Shown here: positions 1 to 9,938 of the stretch, one piece after another | Numbering within the stretch: position 1 is the first letter of the stretch | Layout of the letters: the number at the start of each line of letters is the position of its first letter | Assembly: GCF_024357955.1 (NCBI RefSeq) | Contig: NZ_JANEYT010000011.1 | Coordinates: forward strand, 1 to 64,000 | Direction of reading: 5' to 3' | DNA from: Photobacterium pectinilyticum | GTDB taxonomy: Bacteria > Pseudomonadota > Gammaproteobacteria > Enterobacterales > Vibrionaceae | DNA: 64,000 bases | The notes under the pieces: model-generated | Told to the model about the DNA's origin: nothing | Seen by the model: the letters and a program-made list of their open reading frames with translations, nothing else | Database searches by the model: none | Translations under genes and position numbers: made by a program

Positions 1-414
1 ACACGTCATCGGTTTGAAAATAGAGCCATCGAGTACAGTTGCTATCTCCACCGCATGAACCGACTTCGAAAGTCGTTTGATCACTGGCTTCAAAAAGGCA
101 GTGGCCTGGTTGTTCAGAGATATAAAGGTCGCTGTGAAAAGCTACAAGCCCATCGGCAAAGTCTATGGTTGTTCCTGACCAGCGCTTCTATACCACTAAC
201 CAACAATGAAGCTGAGCGACGAATACGTGGTTGTGTCATCCAACGCAAGATTAGCTTTGGTACTACATCTGATGCCGGTGAGAAGTTCAGAGGTCGGATG
301 CACTCGCTTGTTGAAACTTGTAATAAACGAGGCATGTCCACTTTGTCAGCATTGATGGAGATCGTACAGGCTGTTACTGCTCGCCAGCCTTATCCAAACG
401 TATTTAGCTTGTAA
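1..414 (+). CDS. IS66 family transposase, C-terminal fragment
   Basis: The frame is open from base 1, so this is the last 137 residues of a longer protein that starts upstream. It carries the IS66 DDE C-terminal signature: LTNNEAERRIRG (the Glu of NNEAER is the usual catalytic Glu), then a QRKISFGTTSDAG segment and a helical tail with SLVETCNKRGM. The first in-frame ATG at 55 is internal to the domain and unlikely to be a real start. The protein would cut and join the ends of its own element. No frameshift is seen in the visible part. Confidence 0.8.
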   Translation, partial: TRHRFENRAIEYSCYLHRMNRLRKSFDHWLQKGSGLVVQRYKGRCEKLQAHRQSLWLFLTSASIPLTNNEAERRIRGCVIQRKISFGTTSDAGEKFRGRMHSLVETCNKRGMSTLSALMEIVQAVTARQPYPNVFSL

Positions 415-434
415 CCCCTAAATCAAGTACCTAC

Positions 435-448
435 TGGTGAACGCTTAC
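435..448 (-). repeat. IS66 terminal inverted repeat (right end)
   Basis: Reads GTAAGCGTTCACCA on the minus strand, starting at 448 and pointing into the element. This is the usual IS66 end motif. The partner repeat is off the left edge. Confidence 0.6.
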
Positions 449-498
449 TAATACCGTACCGAAAAAGAGTACGCCCAGTTCTTTGAGTATAAAAAGAG

Positions 499-521
499 AC
501 CCCGGCAATACCGGGGTCTGA
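499..521 (-). terminator. Rho-independent terminator of the RTX gene
   Basis: Nine-base GC-rich arms (AGACCCCGG / CCGGGGTCT) with a 5-base loop. On the minus strand the hairpin is followed by CTTTTTAT, so it fits termination of the RTX gene whose stop codon is at 558. Confidence 0.8.
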
Positions 522-557
522 ATTAAACATTATTGGAATGGTTAGTAGCTCAATAGT

Positions 558-3500
558 CTAGAGCTCAGAGCCATTGAAGCTGATTTCGTCGCTCTCGTTA
601 TCACTCCAGATAGTGACCTCTTTACCCTCGTCATTGGAGAAGGTATAGCCCTGAAGTGATGCTGTATCGATATTGCTGGCTTCGTAGGCCGCACGAAGGT
701 CTGCTGACATCTCAGGTGCCTCGGTGGCCATTTCCCAACCGTACCCTTCAAGATCCAACTTACCCGCACCGGTACAGACAAATTGACTATTACTTGTATC
801 GTCTGCCGTGTTATTGGCAAGGATTTTATCGAGACCGACTTTGAGCTCTGCATCTGATGCATCGACGACAACGGCTTCAAGTTCTTGGTATGCCGTTGCG
901 GTCATATCGATGATTTGACCATCACCAGCGCTACCGACTTGTAGCAAGTCAAAGCCTTCACCACCACTGAAGTGGACGCTGACACCATCGGTATTGTCGA
1001 TATCTTCTTTGTCGAACACCAGAATATCGTTACCACTACCTGCATACAGCTGGTCGAGGCCCGCACCGCCGTCTAAGATGTCATCGCCTTCTTGACCAAA
1101 CAGAATGTCATCACCAGTGCCGCCATCAAGCTTATCGTTGCCGATACCACCATCAAGGTTATCGTTGTTGCTTCCACCTAGCAGGGTATCATTACCTTCA
1201 CCACCTGAGAGGGTATCGTTACCTCCGTCACCGATGAGCTTATCGTCACCTTCGGCACCAAACAAAGTATCGTTACCGCCATCGCCATCGAGGGTATCGT
1301 TACCCGTTTCACCAAAGAGGGTGTCATCGTTACCGCCGCCTCGAAGCGTATCGGCACCATCGCCACCGTAGAGGGTATCGTCTCCGCTATCTCCCTTCAT
1401 GAAGTCATTACCGGCCTCGCCACGTAGCAAATCGTTACCTGCGCCTCCGTACATGGCGTCGTTGCCTTCGCCGCCTTCAAGGACGTCGTTGCCTGACTCG
1501 CCATAAAGTTTATCGCTTCCGAGCCCTCCTTTCAGTACGTCATCGCCACTACCGGCCTTGAGGGTATCGTTGCCTTCACCGCCTTCTAGGGTATCGATGC
1601 CGCCACCGGTAGTAATGCTGTCATTACCTAGACCACCGATAACCTTATTATCACCATCTCCAGCGTTGATGTTGTCGTTACCATCGCCACCTCCAATGAC
1701 ATCATGACCAGAGCCAGCAACAATCACGTCGTCACCTTCACCACCATCGATCACATTGTTGCCTTCGCCTGCATCAATGGTGTCATTCCCGGTGTTACCC
1801 TGGATATTGTCATCGCCTGCGAACGTTTCAATTTTATCGTCATCACTGCCACCATCGACAGTGTCGTTTCCAGTACCACCGTAAATAGTATCTTGGCCAG
1901 CACCACCTGAGAGAGTGTTGCTGCCTGCTGTTCCGTGAAGTTCATCATCTCCTTCACCGCCGATTAGGGTGTCGTTACCTTCGCCTGCGAAAAGCTTGTC
2001 ATTACCAAGGCCGCCGCTGATGTGGTCATTACCCTCACCGCCGACCAAGGTATCAGCCCCTTCACCGCCGGAAAGGGTATCATTACCTTCGCCGCCTTCA
2101 AGAAGGTCGTCACCGGCACCACCGGATAAATTATCATTACCCGCCGCGCCATACATAGTGTCGTTGCCGCTGCCAGCTGTTGCTGTGTCATTGCCTGCGC
2201 CGCCGAATAGGGTGTTGGTTCCCTCACCAAGTTCAATCGTGTTGTTACCATTTTCACCGTAGACAGTATCATCACCAGCACCGGCATCAATACGGTCATT
2301 ACCTTCACCTGCGTAAAGGGTATCGGCACCACCGCCACCGGTGATGGTATCATCGTCAGCACCACCATAAAGGGTATCGCTGGCTTCACTACCAATGAGG
2401 GTGTCGTCACCTTCGCCACCATAAATTTGATGGCTACCACCAGTTGCAGCGGTAAGCGTATCGTTGCCACCTTCACCAAGAACGGTATCAGTGCCATCAT
2501 CGGTAATGGTATCGTCACCATCACCACCGGCTAGGTAGTCGGCACCTGCACCCCCAATCAGCGTATCGTTACCTGCGCCACCGAACACGCTATCATCACC
2601 GTCGCCGGCATCGATAATATCGTTACCTGCACCGGCATCAATGTGATCAGAACCCGCCCCTGCATTAATGGTGTCAGCACCTGCACCAGCGAAGATCTGA
2701 TCATCTCCTGTACCTGTTGTAATGCTATCGGCATCAATACCGCCGTATACAGTGTCATTGCCTTCGCCAGTATTGATAGTGTTGGCGCCTGACTCACCGT
2801 AAACGGTGTCGTCACCTGCTCCGGCATCAATCGTATCGGCCCCAGCACCTGCATAGATGATGTCATCACCGGCATTAGCCATGATGGTGTCGTCACCTGC
2901 ACCGCCTCCGAGGATATCACTGTCATCGCCACTGATGAGGGTATCGTTACCGTCTTCGCCGTAAAGCTCAGATACACCTGTTCCGCCGTCTAAGATGTCG
3001 TTACCTGTGCCACCGATCAGTACATCTTTACCGGCACCCCCTGAAATAACGTCGTCACCTGCATCACCTAAGATAACGTCATCACCTTCCCCAGCGGTGA
3101 TAGCATCGTTGCCACTGCCAGCTTCTACATAATCATTGCCGATACCTGTATCAATTTTGTCATCACCATCACCGGCAAGAACGGTATCGTTACCTTCGCC
3201 AGTGTTGATGTCATCTTCATCGATGCCGCCGTAGACAGTATCAGCGCCATCACCGGTGGTAATGGTATTCTGACCAGCATCACCGAATACGGTGTCGTCC
3301 CCTGTACCGGTATCGATTACATCGTTACCAGCGCCTGCAAATACCGTGTCGTTACCAGCGTTGGAGGTGATGGTGTCATTACCTTCGCCGCCACTAAGAA
3401 GGTCGTTGTCGTCAGCGCTAAGTAGGGTGTCGTCTCCGTCATCGCCATATAGCTCAGAGACACCTGTGCCACCGTCGAGTACATCGTCACCCGCACCGCC

Positions 3501-5684
3501 GACTAAAATATCTTTGCCGTCTTCACCAAGCAGGATGTCATCACCGGTACCACCGACTAATATATCGTCGCCGGTGCCACCAGAGACTTTATCATCACCG
3601 GTACCAGCCAGTAGGATGTCATTGCCTTCGCCCCCGGACAGTTCATCGTTGCCCGCAGCGCCTTCGAGGGTATCATTACCTTTATTGCCGATTAGCACAT
3701 CGCTGTCTGCTCCGCCGTGAAGGTAATCATTTTCATCAGAACCCGTTAGCGTATCTTCGCCCTGGCCGCCATAAAGGGTTGAGGCATTAAGGCCAGCGTT
3801 GATGGTATCGTTACCCGCTTCACCAAAGAGTTCGTTATTGCCACTGACACCTTCGATAACATCATCGCCATCGCCGGCGTAGACTTTATCGCTGCCTGTA
3901 CCGGCGTTGATGGTATCATTACCTGCTCCGGTAAAGACCTCATCATTACCCGCACCAGCTTGAATGTTATCGGCACCCGTCCCCGCGAAAATATCATCGT
4001 CACCACTGCCGGCTGCTACCGTGTTGTCGCCATCGCCGGCGTAAACAATGTTGTGGCCTTCACCTGCATCTATTTGGTCATTTCCGTCTTCGGCATAAAC
4101 AGTATCGTTGTCAGCACCTGTGCTAATAACATTATTACCCGTGCCTGCATACACTGTATCGTGGCCATCACCGGTGTCGATGGTGTCGTTACCGGCATCG
4201 GCATAAACGGTATCATCACCGGCACCTGTTGTAATTTGGTTATTCCCAGCTTCACCGAAGATGGTGTCGTTACCTTCGCCACCGTCGATGATGTCATTAC
4301 CGTCTCCGGCATAAACGAAGTCATCACCGGCGCCGGCGTTGATGATGTCGTCGCCTTCATTCGCGTGTAGATTATCGCTGCCAGTACCGCCATCGAGTAC
4401 ATCGCTGCCTTCACCGCCGAATAAGCTATCGTGGCCTTCACCACCAACTAGAACATCGTTACCAATACCACCATAGATTTCATCATCGCCAGTACCGCCA
4501 TCAAGATTATCGTCACCGACTTCACCGAAGAGCTTGTCATTACCTTCACCACCAGTCAGGGTATCGTTATCATCACCACCGAGAAGAAGGTCATTATCCG
4601 CACCACCATCGATAATATCGTCACCGGTGCCCCCCATGATAAAGTCATCACCAGCCCCCCCAGAGAGCTTATCAATACCGGCATCACCATGGATTTCATC
4701 TTTGCCTTCATCGCCAGAGATGACATCTTCACCCTGACCACCGAACAGTTTGTCGTCACCAGTACCACCAGAGAGGACGTCATTACCATCATCACCAACG
4801 AGGATATCGGCACCGGCTCCGCCTTCGAGAGTGTCATCGCCTAATTCGCCAAGCAGGGTGTCATCACCGTCACCACCATAGAGGGTGTCGTCGCCATCAC
4901 TCCCCAGTAAGGTGTCATTGCCTTCATCACCATAAAGGACGTCATCGCCGCTACCCCCGATCAATACATCATCGCCAGTGCCACCGTGAAGTGTATCGTC
5001 GTTGATATCGCCATCTAAAAAGTCATTGCCTTCGTCACCGAAAATAGTGTCGGAGCCCTGTTGGCCAAAAATAGTATCGTCGCCGCTGCCACCACTAATG
5101 GTGTCGTCATAGATGTTGTTGGCGATCACTTCGACAGTGTCGATATCAGAAACAGGATTACCATCGGGATCAACAAGCTCTAAAGATATCAACTCGTCAG
5201 AGCTGAATTTGTCACTGTTATAGGTGTATTCCAACACAATTTCACCGGATTCAGTGACCGTAGCTGGAACCTTGTCGACCACGGTACCACTACTATCAAC
5301 AAGTTGGATAAATACGGCATCGTACGCCTGGCTGGTTGTGAATTTTGCGTTGATTGAGCCAGAGTTATCAACTAAATAGTTACCCAAACGGACACTGTGT
5401 GTGATGGTCTCTTCTGGCTCATCAGATGCAGTATACTGGTAAACAGTTTGCGCATTCCCCCAGTTATCATCAGTAGCAGGCTCCGCAGGAGGTTCTTCTC
5501 CATACTGCACGTCACCAAATATGGTGTCAGCTCCTTCGTTACCAGAAAGCTTATCGCTGCCTTCACCACCAACAACAAAGTCGTCACCGCCTTTTGCTTC
5601 CACTTCATCACTACCGGAAAGTACATCGATGCTGTCATCGCTTTCTGTTCCAGTTACTTTGTCGTCGTACTTAGTCCCTTCCAT
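558..5684 (-). CDS. Giant RTX calcium-binding repeat protein (matrix or adhesin-like, type I secreted)
   Basis: A 1,708-residue, very acidic protein built almost entirely of GGxGxDxUx nonapeptides, which fold as calcium-loaded beta-rolls after export. Order: a short RTX stretch (residues 1-58), a non-RTX beta-rich region (about 60-190), an unbroken RTX block (about 192-1557, near 150 repeats), and a unique C-terminal region (1558-1708) ending SFNGSEL, where a type I secretion signal would be expected. There is no Sec signal and only one Cys, near residue 1637. Start ATG follows GAGG at a good distance. No HlyB/HlyD/TolC-type exporter is in the window. It lies divergently next to a polysaccharide operon, so a biofilm-matrix role comparable to other RTX matrix proteins is plausible but inferred. 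Two copies of a block of 18 nonapeptides are visible 162 residues apart. Confidence 0.9.
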   Translation of the reverse strand: MEGTKYDDKVTGTESDDSIDVLSGSDEVEAKGGDDFVVGGEGSDKLSGNEGADTIFGDVQYGEEPPAEPATDDNWGNAQTVYQYTASDEPEETITHSVRLGNYLVDNSGSINAKFTTSQAYDAVFIQLVDSSGTVVDKVPATVTESGEIVLEYTYNSDKFSSDELISLELVDPDGNPVSDIDTVEVIANNIYDDTISGGSGDDTIFGQQGSDTIFGDEGNDFLDGDINDDTLHGGTGDDVLIGGSGDDVLYGDEGNDTLLGSDGDDTLYGGDGDDTLLGELGDDTLEGGAGADILVGDDGNDVLSGGTGDDKLFGGQGEDVISGDEGKDEIHGDAGIDKLSGGAGDDFIMGGTGDDIIDGGADNDLLLGGDDNDTLTGGEGNDKLFGEVGDDNLDGGTGDDEIYGGIGNDVLVGGEGHDSLFGGEGSDVLDGGTGSDNLHANEGDDIINAGAGDDFVYAGDGNDIIDGGEGNDTIFGEAGNNQITTGAGDDTVYADAGNDTIDTGDGHDTVYAGTGNNVISTGADNDTVYAEDGNDQIDAGEGHNIVYAGDGDNTVAAGSGDDDIFAGTGADNIQAGAGNDEVFTGAGNDTINAGTGSDKVYAGDGDDVIEGVSGNNELFGEAGNDTINAGLNASTLYGGQGEDTLTGSDENDYLHGGADSDVLIGNKGNDTLEGAAGNDELSGGEGNDILLAGTGDDKVSGGTGDDILVGGTGDDILLGEDGKDILVGGAGDDVLDGGTGVSELYGDDGDDTLLSADDNDLLSGGEGNDTITSNAGNDTVFAGAGNDVIDTGTGDDTVFGDAGQNTITTGDGADTVYGGIDEDDINTGEGNDTVLAGDGDDKIDTGIGNDYVEAGSGNDAITAGEGDDVILGDAGDDVISGGAGKDVLIGGTGNDILDGGTGVSELYGEDGNDTLISGDDSDILGGGAGDDTIMANAGDDIIYAGAGADTIDAGAGDDTVYGESGANTINTGEGNDTVYGGIDADSITTGTGDDQIFAGAGADTINAGAGSDHIDAGAGNDIIDAGDGDDSVFGGAGNDTLIGGAGADYLAGGDGDDTITDDGTDTVLGEGGNDTLTAATGGSHQIYGGEGDDTLIGSEASDTLYGGADDDTITGGGGADTLYAGEGNDRIDAGAGDDTVYGENGNNTIELGEGTNTLFGGAGNDTATAGSGNDTMYGAAGNDNLSGGAGDDLLEGGEGNDTLSGGEGADTLVGGEGNDHISGGLGNDKLFAGEGNDTLIGGEGDDELHGTAGSNTLSGGAGQDTIYGGTGNDTVDGGSDDDKIETFAGDDNIQGNTGNDTIDAGEGNNVIDGGEGDDVIVAGSGHDVIGGGDGNDNINAGDGDNKVIGGLGNDSITTGGGIDTLEGGEGNDTLKAGSGDDVLKGGLGSDKLYGESGNDVLEGGEGNDAMYGGAGNDLLRGEAGNDFMKGDSGDDTLYGGDGADTLRGGGNDDTLFGETGNDTLDGDGGNDTLFGAEGDDKLIGDGGNDTLSGGEGNDTLLGGSNNDNLDGGIGNDKLDGGTGDDILFGQEGDDILDGGAGLDQLYAGSGNDILVFDKEDIDNTDGVSVHFSGGEGFDLLQVGSAGDGQIIDMTATAYQELEAVVVDASDAELKVGLDKILANNTADDTSNSQFVCTGAGKLDLEGYGWEMATEAPEMSADLRAAYEASNIDTASLQGYTFSNDEGKEVTIWSDNESDEISFNGSEL

Positions 5685-5910
5685 ACTAACCTCACTGTGA
5701 ATATTGGTAACTCGGTAATAGTTAATCTTTGTACGGCATGATGCATGCCAACTTATTGCTCATACCCATACTAGAAAGTTGATGATATTTAACTGGCTGT
5801 TTTTAAATGCAAAAATAGTTTAAGAAAATGAAGTTGTTATGCATTCGAGTTTATATTGTGCTGTAACATCAAGAATAGACGGATTTGTAGGCATTGCTGT
5901 ATTGATTTTT

Positions 5911-5932
5911 GCAATGTGCAGCTGCAGATTGC
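5911..5932. other. 22-bp near-perfect palindrome in the 258-bp OMP-RTX gap
   Basis: GCAAT-GT-GCAGCTGC-AG-ATTGC is self-complementary at 20 of 22 bases. It lies between the barrel gene stop (5943) and the RTX start (5684). No U-run follows on either strand, so it is more likely an operator or mRNA hairpin than a terminator. The rest of the gap is AT-rich and must hold the RTX promoter if that gene is transcribed separately. Confidence 0.35.
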
Positions 5933-5942
5933 GAAATGTGAT

Positions 5943-6947
5943 TTAGAAAGAGAATGAGTAAGCGATAGTGATTGAGCCGTCTTTGAAGCGGCCTGTATCT
6001 TCAGCACGATCAGAGGAATTCCAACGGTTACCAGAATAGTTGTTGTATTGAATGGTTATGGTTCCAGGTCGCCAGTCAAAGTAGCCAAAGCCATAGGTGT
6101 AATCAGGGTTCCAAGGCTGTTTTTGCGAACTATCAAAGTAATAAAAGGCTGTACCGTTGATATACCAATTGCCAAAAATGGAGTACTTACAACCCAGGCT
6201 AAGGGTTTGGTGTCCCGTCATATAAGAGGTGGTGGCGAGGTCGAAATACTCAGGTGTGTAATTAAAGTCAAGTTGACAGCCAATGGCACCTTCATCGGTA
6301 AACGTTAGCCAGCTTTTGACCGGATCCACGACCGGAAACTTCCAGCCCAATGACCAGGTTCCCTGATTAAAGTTGGTGATAGGCTGTTCGTCGGTTGCTT
6401 TAAAGCGGTTACCCCCGTAATTGGCGTACATTAGGCTGAAGGTATAAGGACGCCAGTCACTGTAACCAAAGACATAAGTGAAGTCGGGATTCCAAGGCTG
6501 TTTTTGTTCACTATCCCAATAGTAATAGAGGGTACCGGAGACAAACCAGTTGCCTAAAATGGTGTATTTGAGTGAAAGGGTCGTGGTCATGTTGGTATTG
6601 GCAGGCCCATTGGTTGCGTTGGTCGGGATATTAGCCGCTGGTGTTTCCAGTAAGGGATAGCCGAAACCAAGGTTGCCACTCAAACCATGCAAAAATGACT
6701 TGTCTTTGTTTGCTTCCCATTCTTCGAAAGGGAGATCGAATGAGCTTGAGACTCCTTTCCAAATTAAATCCGCTTCTGATGGATCTTTGTCTTCTTCAAA
6801 TGCTGGGATTTTACTTGAAGGTGTCAGCGAAGGAGAGGAGGGGCCGGGGGCATGCTTGCGCGTTTCACTCATATACTCATCACCCTCGCAGGGCACAGCA
6901 AGGCATAGAGAAAAAATTATTAAACTAAAACAACGCAAGCCCATCAT
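5943..6947 (-). CDS. Outer-membrane beta-barrel protein with internal duplication
   Basis: About 334 residues from the double ATG at 6947/6944; an upstream TTG at 6971 is possible but less likely. A hydrophobic signal sequence (MMGLRCFSLIIFSLCLAV) is followed by a Ser/Pro-rich linker and a barrel region that ends in the aromatic C-terminal motif YSFSF typical of outer-membrane proteins. Two halves repeat the same pattern: GNWFVSGTLYYYWDS..QKQPWNPDFTY and GNWYINGTAFYYFDS..QKQPWNPDYTY, each followed by a DWRP and an N-Y-x-GNR motif. Family not recognised. Transcribed away from the polysaccharide operon and just upstream of the RTX gene, it may help export or surface attachment, but that is inference from position. 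Confidence 0.75.
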   Translation of the reverse strand: MMGLRCFSLIIFSLCLAVPCEGDEYMSETRKHAPGPSSPSLTPSSKIPAFEEDKDPSEADLIWKGVSSSFDLPFEEWEANKDKSFLHGLSGNLGFGYPLLETPAANIPTNATNGPANTNMTTTLSLKYTILGNWFVSGTLYYYWDSEQKQPWNPDFTYVFGYSDWRPYTFSLMYANYGGNRFKATDEQPITNFNQGTWSLGWKFPVVDPVKSWLTFTDEGAIGCQLDFNYTPEYFDLATTSYMTGHQTLSLGCKYSIFGNWYINGTAFYYFDSSQKQPWNPDYTYGFGYFDWRPGTITIQYNNYSGNRWNSSDRAEDTGRFKDGSITIAYSFSF

Positions 6948-7055
6948 CCTTGTGTGCCTATGTATGATCAACCACTAGTAGTGGCCCTTTTTATATGTAA
7001 AGTAAATATATTACGAGTAAATATTTGAGGTAACGAACAGAAAAAACACATTTTT

Positions 7056-7084
7056 TTGTTGTGTCTAATAAACCTTACTAGAAT
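7056..7084 (+). promoter_or_regulatory. Candidate promoter of the polysaccharide operon
   Basis: TTGTTG (7056-7061), a 17-base spacer, then TAGAAT (7079-7084) in the AT-rich divergent region. The -10 matches 5 of 6, the -35 only about half, so an activator may be needed. A small palindrome TTGTT-GTGC-AACAA follows at 7131-7144. Confidence 0.35.
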
Positions 7085-7183
7085 GTAGTTGTACATAAAA
7101 GTTATTGCATATCAGTTTTGCTTGTAAAAATTGTTGTGCAACAATATGTTTATGCTTGGGTGGCATCATTTGCGGGTGACGTA

Positions 7184-8443
7184 ATGAAGAAAATCTTATT
7201 GGTTGATGATAACAGAACCATGCTTCTATTCACGGATAAAGTCTTATCCAAGCGCGGGTTTGAAGTTATTACAGCCAGTGATGGTATGCATGCTTTGCAA
7301 GTGCTGGAGGAGCGTCCAGATATTCAATTTGTGCTGAGTGATTGGATGATGCCTGAAATGGACGGCATTGAATTGTGTTCAAGGGTGAAATCAGCAGATT
7401 ACGGACGTTACCTGTTTTTCATGTTGTTGTCTGGTAAGGATGACAAAGAGTCGATAGTGAGTGGTATTAATGCCGGTGCTGATGACTTTGTTGTGAAAGA
7501 CACCCATGTTGATGAGTTGGTTGCTCGTATTCAAGCTGGGTTCCGAACGCTGGCACTGCACAATGAAATAACAAGTAAAAATGATGCCTTAGACAGTGCT
7601 TACGCCACCATGAAAAAAGATTTGGAATCGGCTGGTGAGCTATTGAAGAGGTTATTGCCGACAGAAAAGTCCATGTCAGGTGTTGAGCTGAGTTATGTCT
7701 CTATACCCAGTGCGCAAATCGGTGGGGATATGCTGGGCTACATGAACTTAGATGAAGAACATGTAGCCCTTTACCTATTAGACGTCGCAGGGCATGGGGT
7801 TTCATCGGCTTTGTTATCATTTTCGGTACAGCAGAGCATTGCTGTGAGTTCTGGGCATAGCTCGATAGTGAAAACGGCAATTAAAGATCCGCCCTATTAC
7901 CGGATAAACCAGCCCCATGAGGTATTAAAGCGCCTAAATGATCAATATCTCAGTGATGAGCAGAATTTACTGTATTTCACCATGGTCTATGCCGTGTTGA
8001 ATATAAAAACCGGAAAGATGGCGTTTTCCAGTGCCGGCCATCCGCCTTTGGTTTGGCTGCATTCTCAGCGTGCAGATGCTGAATTTATTGGCCAAGAAAG
8101 TTTTGTTGTTGGGGCTTTTGACTTTGTTGAATACGAAACCTCCTATATTCAGCTAGAGCCGGGCGATAAAGTGTGGATGTATTCCGACGGGATCACTGAA
8201 GCGGAAAAAGGCAGTGAAATGTTTTCGGAAGAAGGTTTTCGAAAGGCGGTGGTTCAATTGAATGAACAGCCAACCACGTTACAAACAGAGTTGTTAGTGA
8301 ACAGTGTTAGAGATTGGCAGCAGGCTGAGCAGTTTGATGATGATGTCAGCGTGCTTGTTGTTGAATGGAAAGGTAATCCAGAAAGGGAGCAGCTATGCAA
8401 TATGAAACTATCAACCAAGGTCAATGCACAATTCTTCAAGTAA
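7184..8443 (+). CDS. Response regulator with PP2C/SpoIIE serine phosphatase output
   Basis: The start is the ATG of MKKILLVDDN at 7184, behind GGTGA; the frame is open upstream to a TTG at 7118, but that would put 22 odd residues before the receiver. Receiver domain residues 1-120 with acidic pair D8/D9, phosphoacceptor D53 in LSDWMMPEMDG and a Lys in FVVKD. A helical linker leads to a PP2C/SpoIIE phosphatase domain (about 155-400) with the metal-binding motifs DVAGHGVSSALLS, SDGITEAE and DDDVSVLVV, so it looks catalytically intact. By family logic it should dephosphorylate a phospho-serine STAS protein, and the STAS gene overlaps its 3' end by 49 bp. First gene of the operon. The sensor kinase acting on D53 is not in the window. 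Confidence 0.9.
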   Translation: MKKILLVDDNRTMLLFTDKVLSKRGFEVITASDGMHALQVLEERPDIQFVLSDWMMPEMDGIELCSRVKSADYGRYLFFMLLSGKDDKESIVSGINAGADDFVVKDTHVDELVARIQAGFRTLALHNEITSKNDALDSAYATMKKDLESAGELLKRLLPTEKSMSGVELSYVSIPSAQIGGDMLGYMNLDEEHVALYLLDVAGHGVSSALLSFSVQQSIAVSSGHSSIVKTAIKDPPYYRINQPHEVLKRLNDQYLSDEQNLLYFTMVYAVLNIKTGKMAFSSAGHPPLVWLHSQRADAEFIGQESFVVGAFDFVEYETSYIQLEPGDKVWMYSDGITEAEKGSEMFSEEGFRKAVVQLNEQPTTLQTELLVNSVRDWQQAEQFDDDVSVLVVEWKGNPEREQLCNMKLSTKVNAQFFK

Positions 8444-8727
8444 AAGAAGAGCGCTTTGATGCGAAATTAGCACCAAGTTTCAGGGATGTGGTCGAGAAAC
8501 TGTCGGAGGATATTGGTAGCCATCTCGTACTGGATTTATCCGAAGTCCGTTTTATGGATAGCAGCGGCTTGGGTGCTGTAATGGCTGTTTATAAAATGCT
8601 GCGTGGTAAAAAAATCAGCGTAGTCAATCCACAGCGTGCCGTTAAAGAACTACTGAAGTTAACACGTATGGACAAGCTGATCACCAGTTACGATACCGTT
8701 GAAGATGCCGTCGCGACTATGGCGTAA
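8395..8727 (+). CDS. STAS-domain anti-anti-sigma-type protein (SpoIIAA/SypA-like)
   Basis: A 110-residue single STAS domain. The loop FMDSSGLG (residues 53-60) holds the Ser56/Ser57 pair, one of which is the expected phosphorylation site in this family. Start ATG at 8395 sits behind GGGAG and lies 49 bp inside the phosphatase gene, which suggests translational coupling. In partner switching an RsbW-like kinase phosphorylates this protein and a PP2C enzyme dephosphorylates it; both are encoded in the same operon (9939 and 7184). The target bound by the unphosphorylated form is unknown; it could be the synthase, the kinase, or a sigma or anti-sigma factor elsewhere. Confidence 0.9.
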   Translation: MQYETINQGQCTILQVKEERFDAKLAPSFRDVVEKLSEDIGSHLVLDLSEVRFMDSSGLGAVMAVYKMLRGKKISVVNPQRAVKELLKLTRMDKLITSYDTVEDAVATMA

Positions 8728-8738
8728 AGGAGTATGGT

Positions 8739-9920
8739 ATGAAAGGAATGATCCTCGCCGCAGGGAAAGGAACACGGGTTAGACCGATTACCCAGATAAT
8801 CCCTAAACCGATGATCCCTATACTGGGCAAGCCGGTTATGGAATCTATGATTCAGCTTTTTGCCGCCCATGGCATTGATAAAATTGTTGTTAATACTAGC
8901 CACTTGGCTGAAGTGATTGAGAATTACTTTGGTGATGGGCATCATTTTAATGTCCAGCTTTCATTTTCTTATGAAGGTGAAATTGTAGATGGCAATTTTG
9001 TCAGTAAGGCTCTGGGCTCTGCGGGGGGCATGAGGAAGATTCAGGATTTTTCTGGCTTTTTTAATGAAACCTTCGTTGTTGTGTGTGGGGATGCATGGAT
9101 TGATCTGGATTTGACCGAAGCAGTAAGGCGCCATAAGCAAAATGGCGGTATTGCGACTATCGTGACACGTGATGTCGATTTGGAAGAGGTATCTAAATAC
9201 GGTGTGGTTGTTACCGATAATTACGGAAAGGTAACGAGTTTCCAAGAAAAACCGTCAGTAGAAGAAGCGCTATCGACGCAAATTAACACGGGTATTTATA
9301 TCTTTGAACCAGCCATTTTCGATTTTATTCCTGCTGAACAGGAGTACGATATTGGAAGTGAACTCTTCCCTAAATTGGTCGAAAAAAATGTAGATTTCTT
9401 TGCAACCAGTATGGAATTTCAGTGGCTCGATGTTGGTAATATCAGTGATATATGGACGGTAACCAGTGACATCATGAAAGGCAAGGTACCGGGTTATCCC
9501 ATACCGGGTACACAAGTCAAGCCGGGAGTATGGGTCGGAATTAATACTGTATTTGATTTCGATAGTTGCAATATTACGCCTCCAATTATTATTAGTAGCG
9601 GGTGTGAAATTCAACCCGGGTCAACGATTGAAGGCCCTGTTGTGATTGGTGCAAATAGTAAAGTGGAATCGGGCGCAATTATCAAACAGAGTTTGGTGAG
9701 TGAATACATCCATGTCGCGTCAGCAGCCTTTGTTGAAGATAAAACAGTGTTTGGTGACTACTTCATTAGCCATGATGGGTACACACAATCGTTAAGTGAG
9801 TTGAACGCTGTAAATATACTCAATGACAGGCGTCAAGTGCAGCCAATGATGGGCGCGATAGGCAGTATTTCGACGTATGTACCCTCTGCACCTGATGAAG
9901 AGGAACAGATTCTTAACTAG
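8739..9920 (+). CDS. NDP-sugar pyrophosphorylase with left-handed beta-helix domain (mannose-1-phosphate guanylyltransferase-like)
   Basis: 393 residues. The N-terminal nucleotidyltransferase fold starts with the signature MILAAGKGTRVRPIT...PKPMIPILGKP, then VVCGDAW (metal site) and SFQEKP. Residues about 255-340 show the hexapeptide-like pattern of a left-handed beta-helix (PPIIISSGCEIQPGSTIEGP), as in GMPPB/GlmU-like enzymes. It should make a nucleotide-activated sugar, GDP-mannose or a dNDP/UDP-glucose type, for the synthase downstream; sequence alone does not settle the substrate. AAGGAG is 6 bases before the ATG. Oddly placed between the STAS and kinase genes, which ties sugar supply to the regulatory module. 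Confidence 0.85.
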   Translation: MKGMILAAGKGTRVRPITQIIPKPMIPILGKPVMESMIQLFAAHGIDKIVVNTSHLAEVIENYFGDGHHFNVQLSFSYEGEIVDGNFVSKALGSAGGMRKIQDFSGFFNETFVVVCGDAWIDLDLTEAVRRHKQNGGIATIVTRDVDLEEVSKYGVVVTDNYGKVTSFQEKPSVEEALSTQINTGIYIFEPAIFDFIPAEQEYDIGSELFPKLVEKNVDFFATSMEFQWLDVGNISDIWTVTSDIMKGKVPGYPIPGTQVKPGVWVGINTVFDFDSCNITPPIIISSGCEIQPGSTIEGPVVIGANSKVESGAIIKQSLVSEYIHVASAAFVEDKTVFGDYFISHDGYTQSLSELNAVNILNDRRQVQPMMGAIGSISTYVPSAPDEEEQILN

Positions 9921-9938
9921 TTAAGTGGGGCTTACCTG

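Larger units (their letters stand above)
1..448 (+). mobile_element. IS66-family insertion sequence, right end (partial)
   Basis: The window opens inside the 3' part of an IS66-type transposase gene. Thirty-four bases after its stop codon lies an end whose reverse complement reads GTAAGCGTTCACCA, which fits the conserved IS66-family terminus beginning GTAAGCG. The element therefore seems to end at about 448. The left end and the other target duplication lie outside the window, so intactness cannot be judged. Confidence 0.7.

Noticed and set aside
1100-5100. CRISPR- or satellite-like 27-bp periodicity
   Set aside because: The period is the nonapeptide codon repeat, without unique spacers, and the frame stays open throughout.
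558-5684. Many long frames on both strands inside the RTX gene
   Set aside because: They are shadows of the regular Gly/Asp-rich 27-bp repeat; none has a plausible RBS or protein-like composition.
7161-7175. Sigma-54-like TGGCATCATTTGC before the response regulator
   Set aside because: The GG-to-GC distance is 2 bp too short and the site is only about 10 bases from the start codon.
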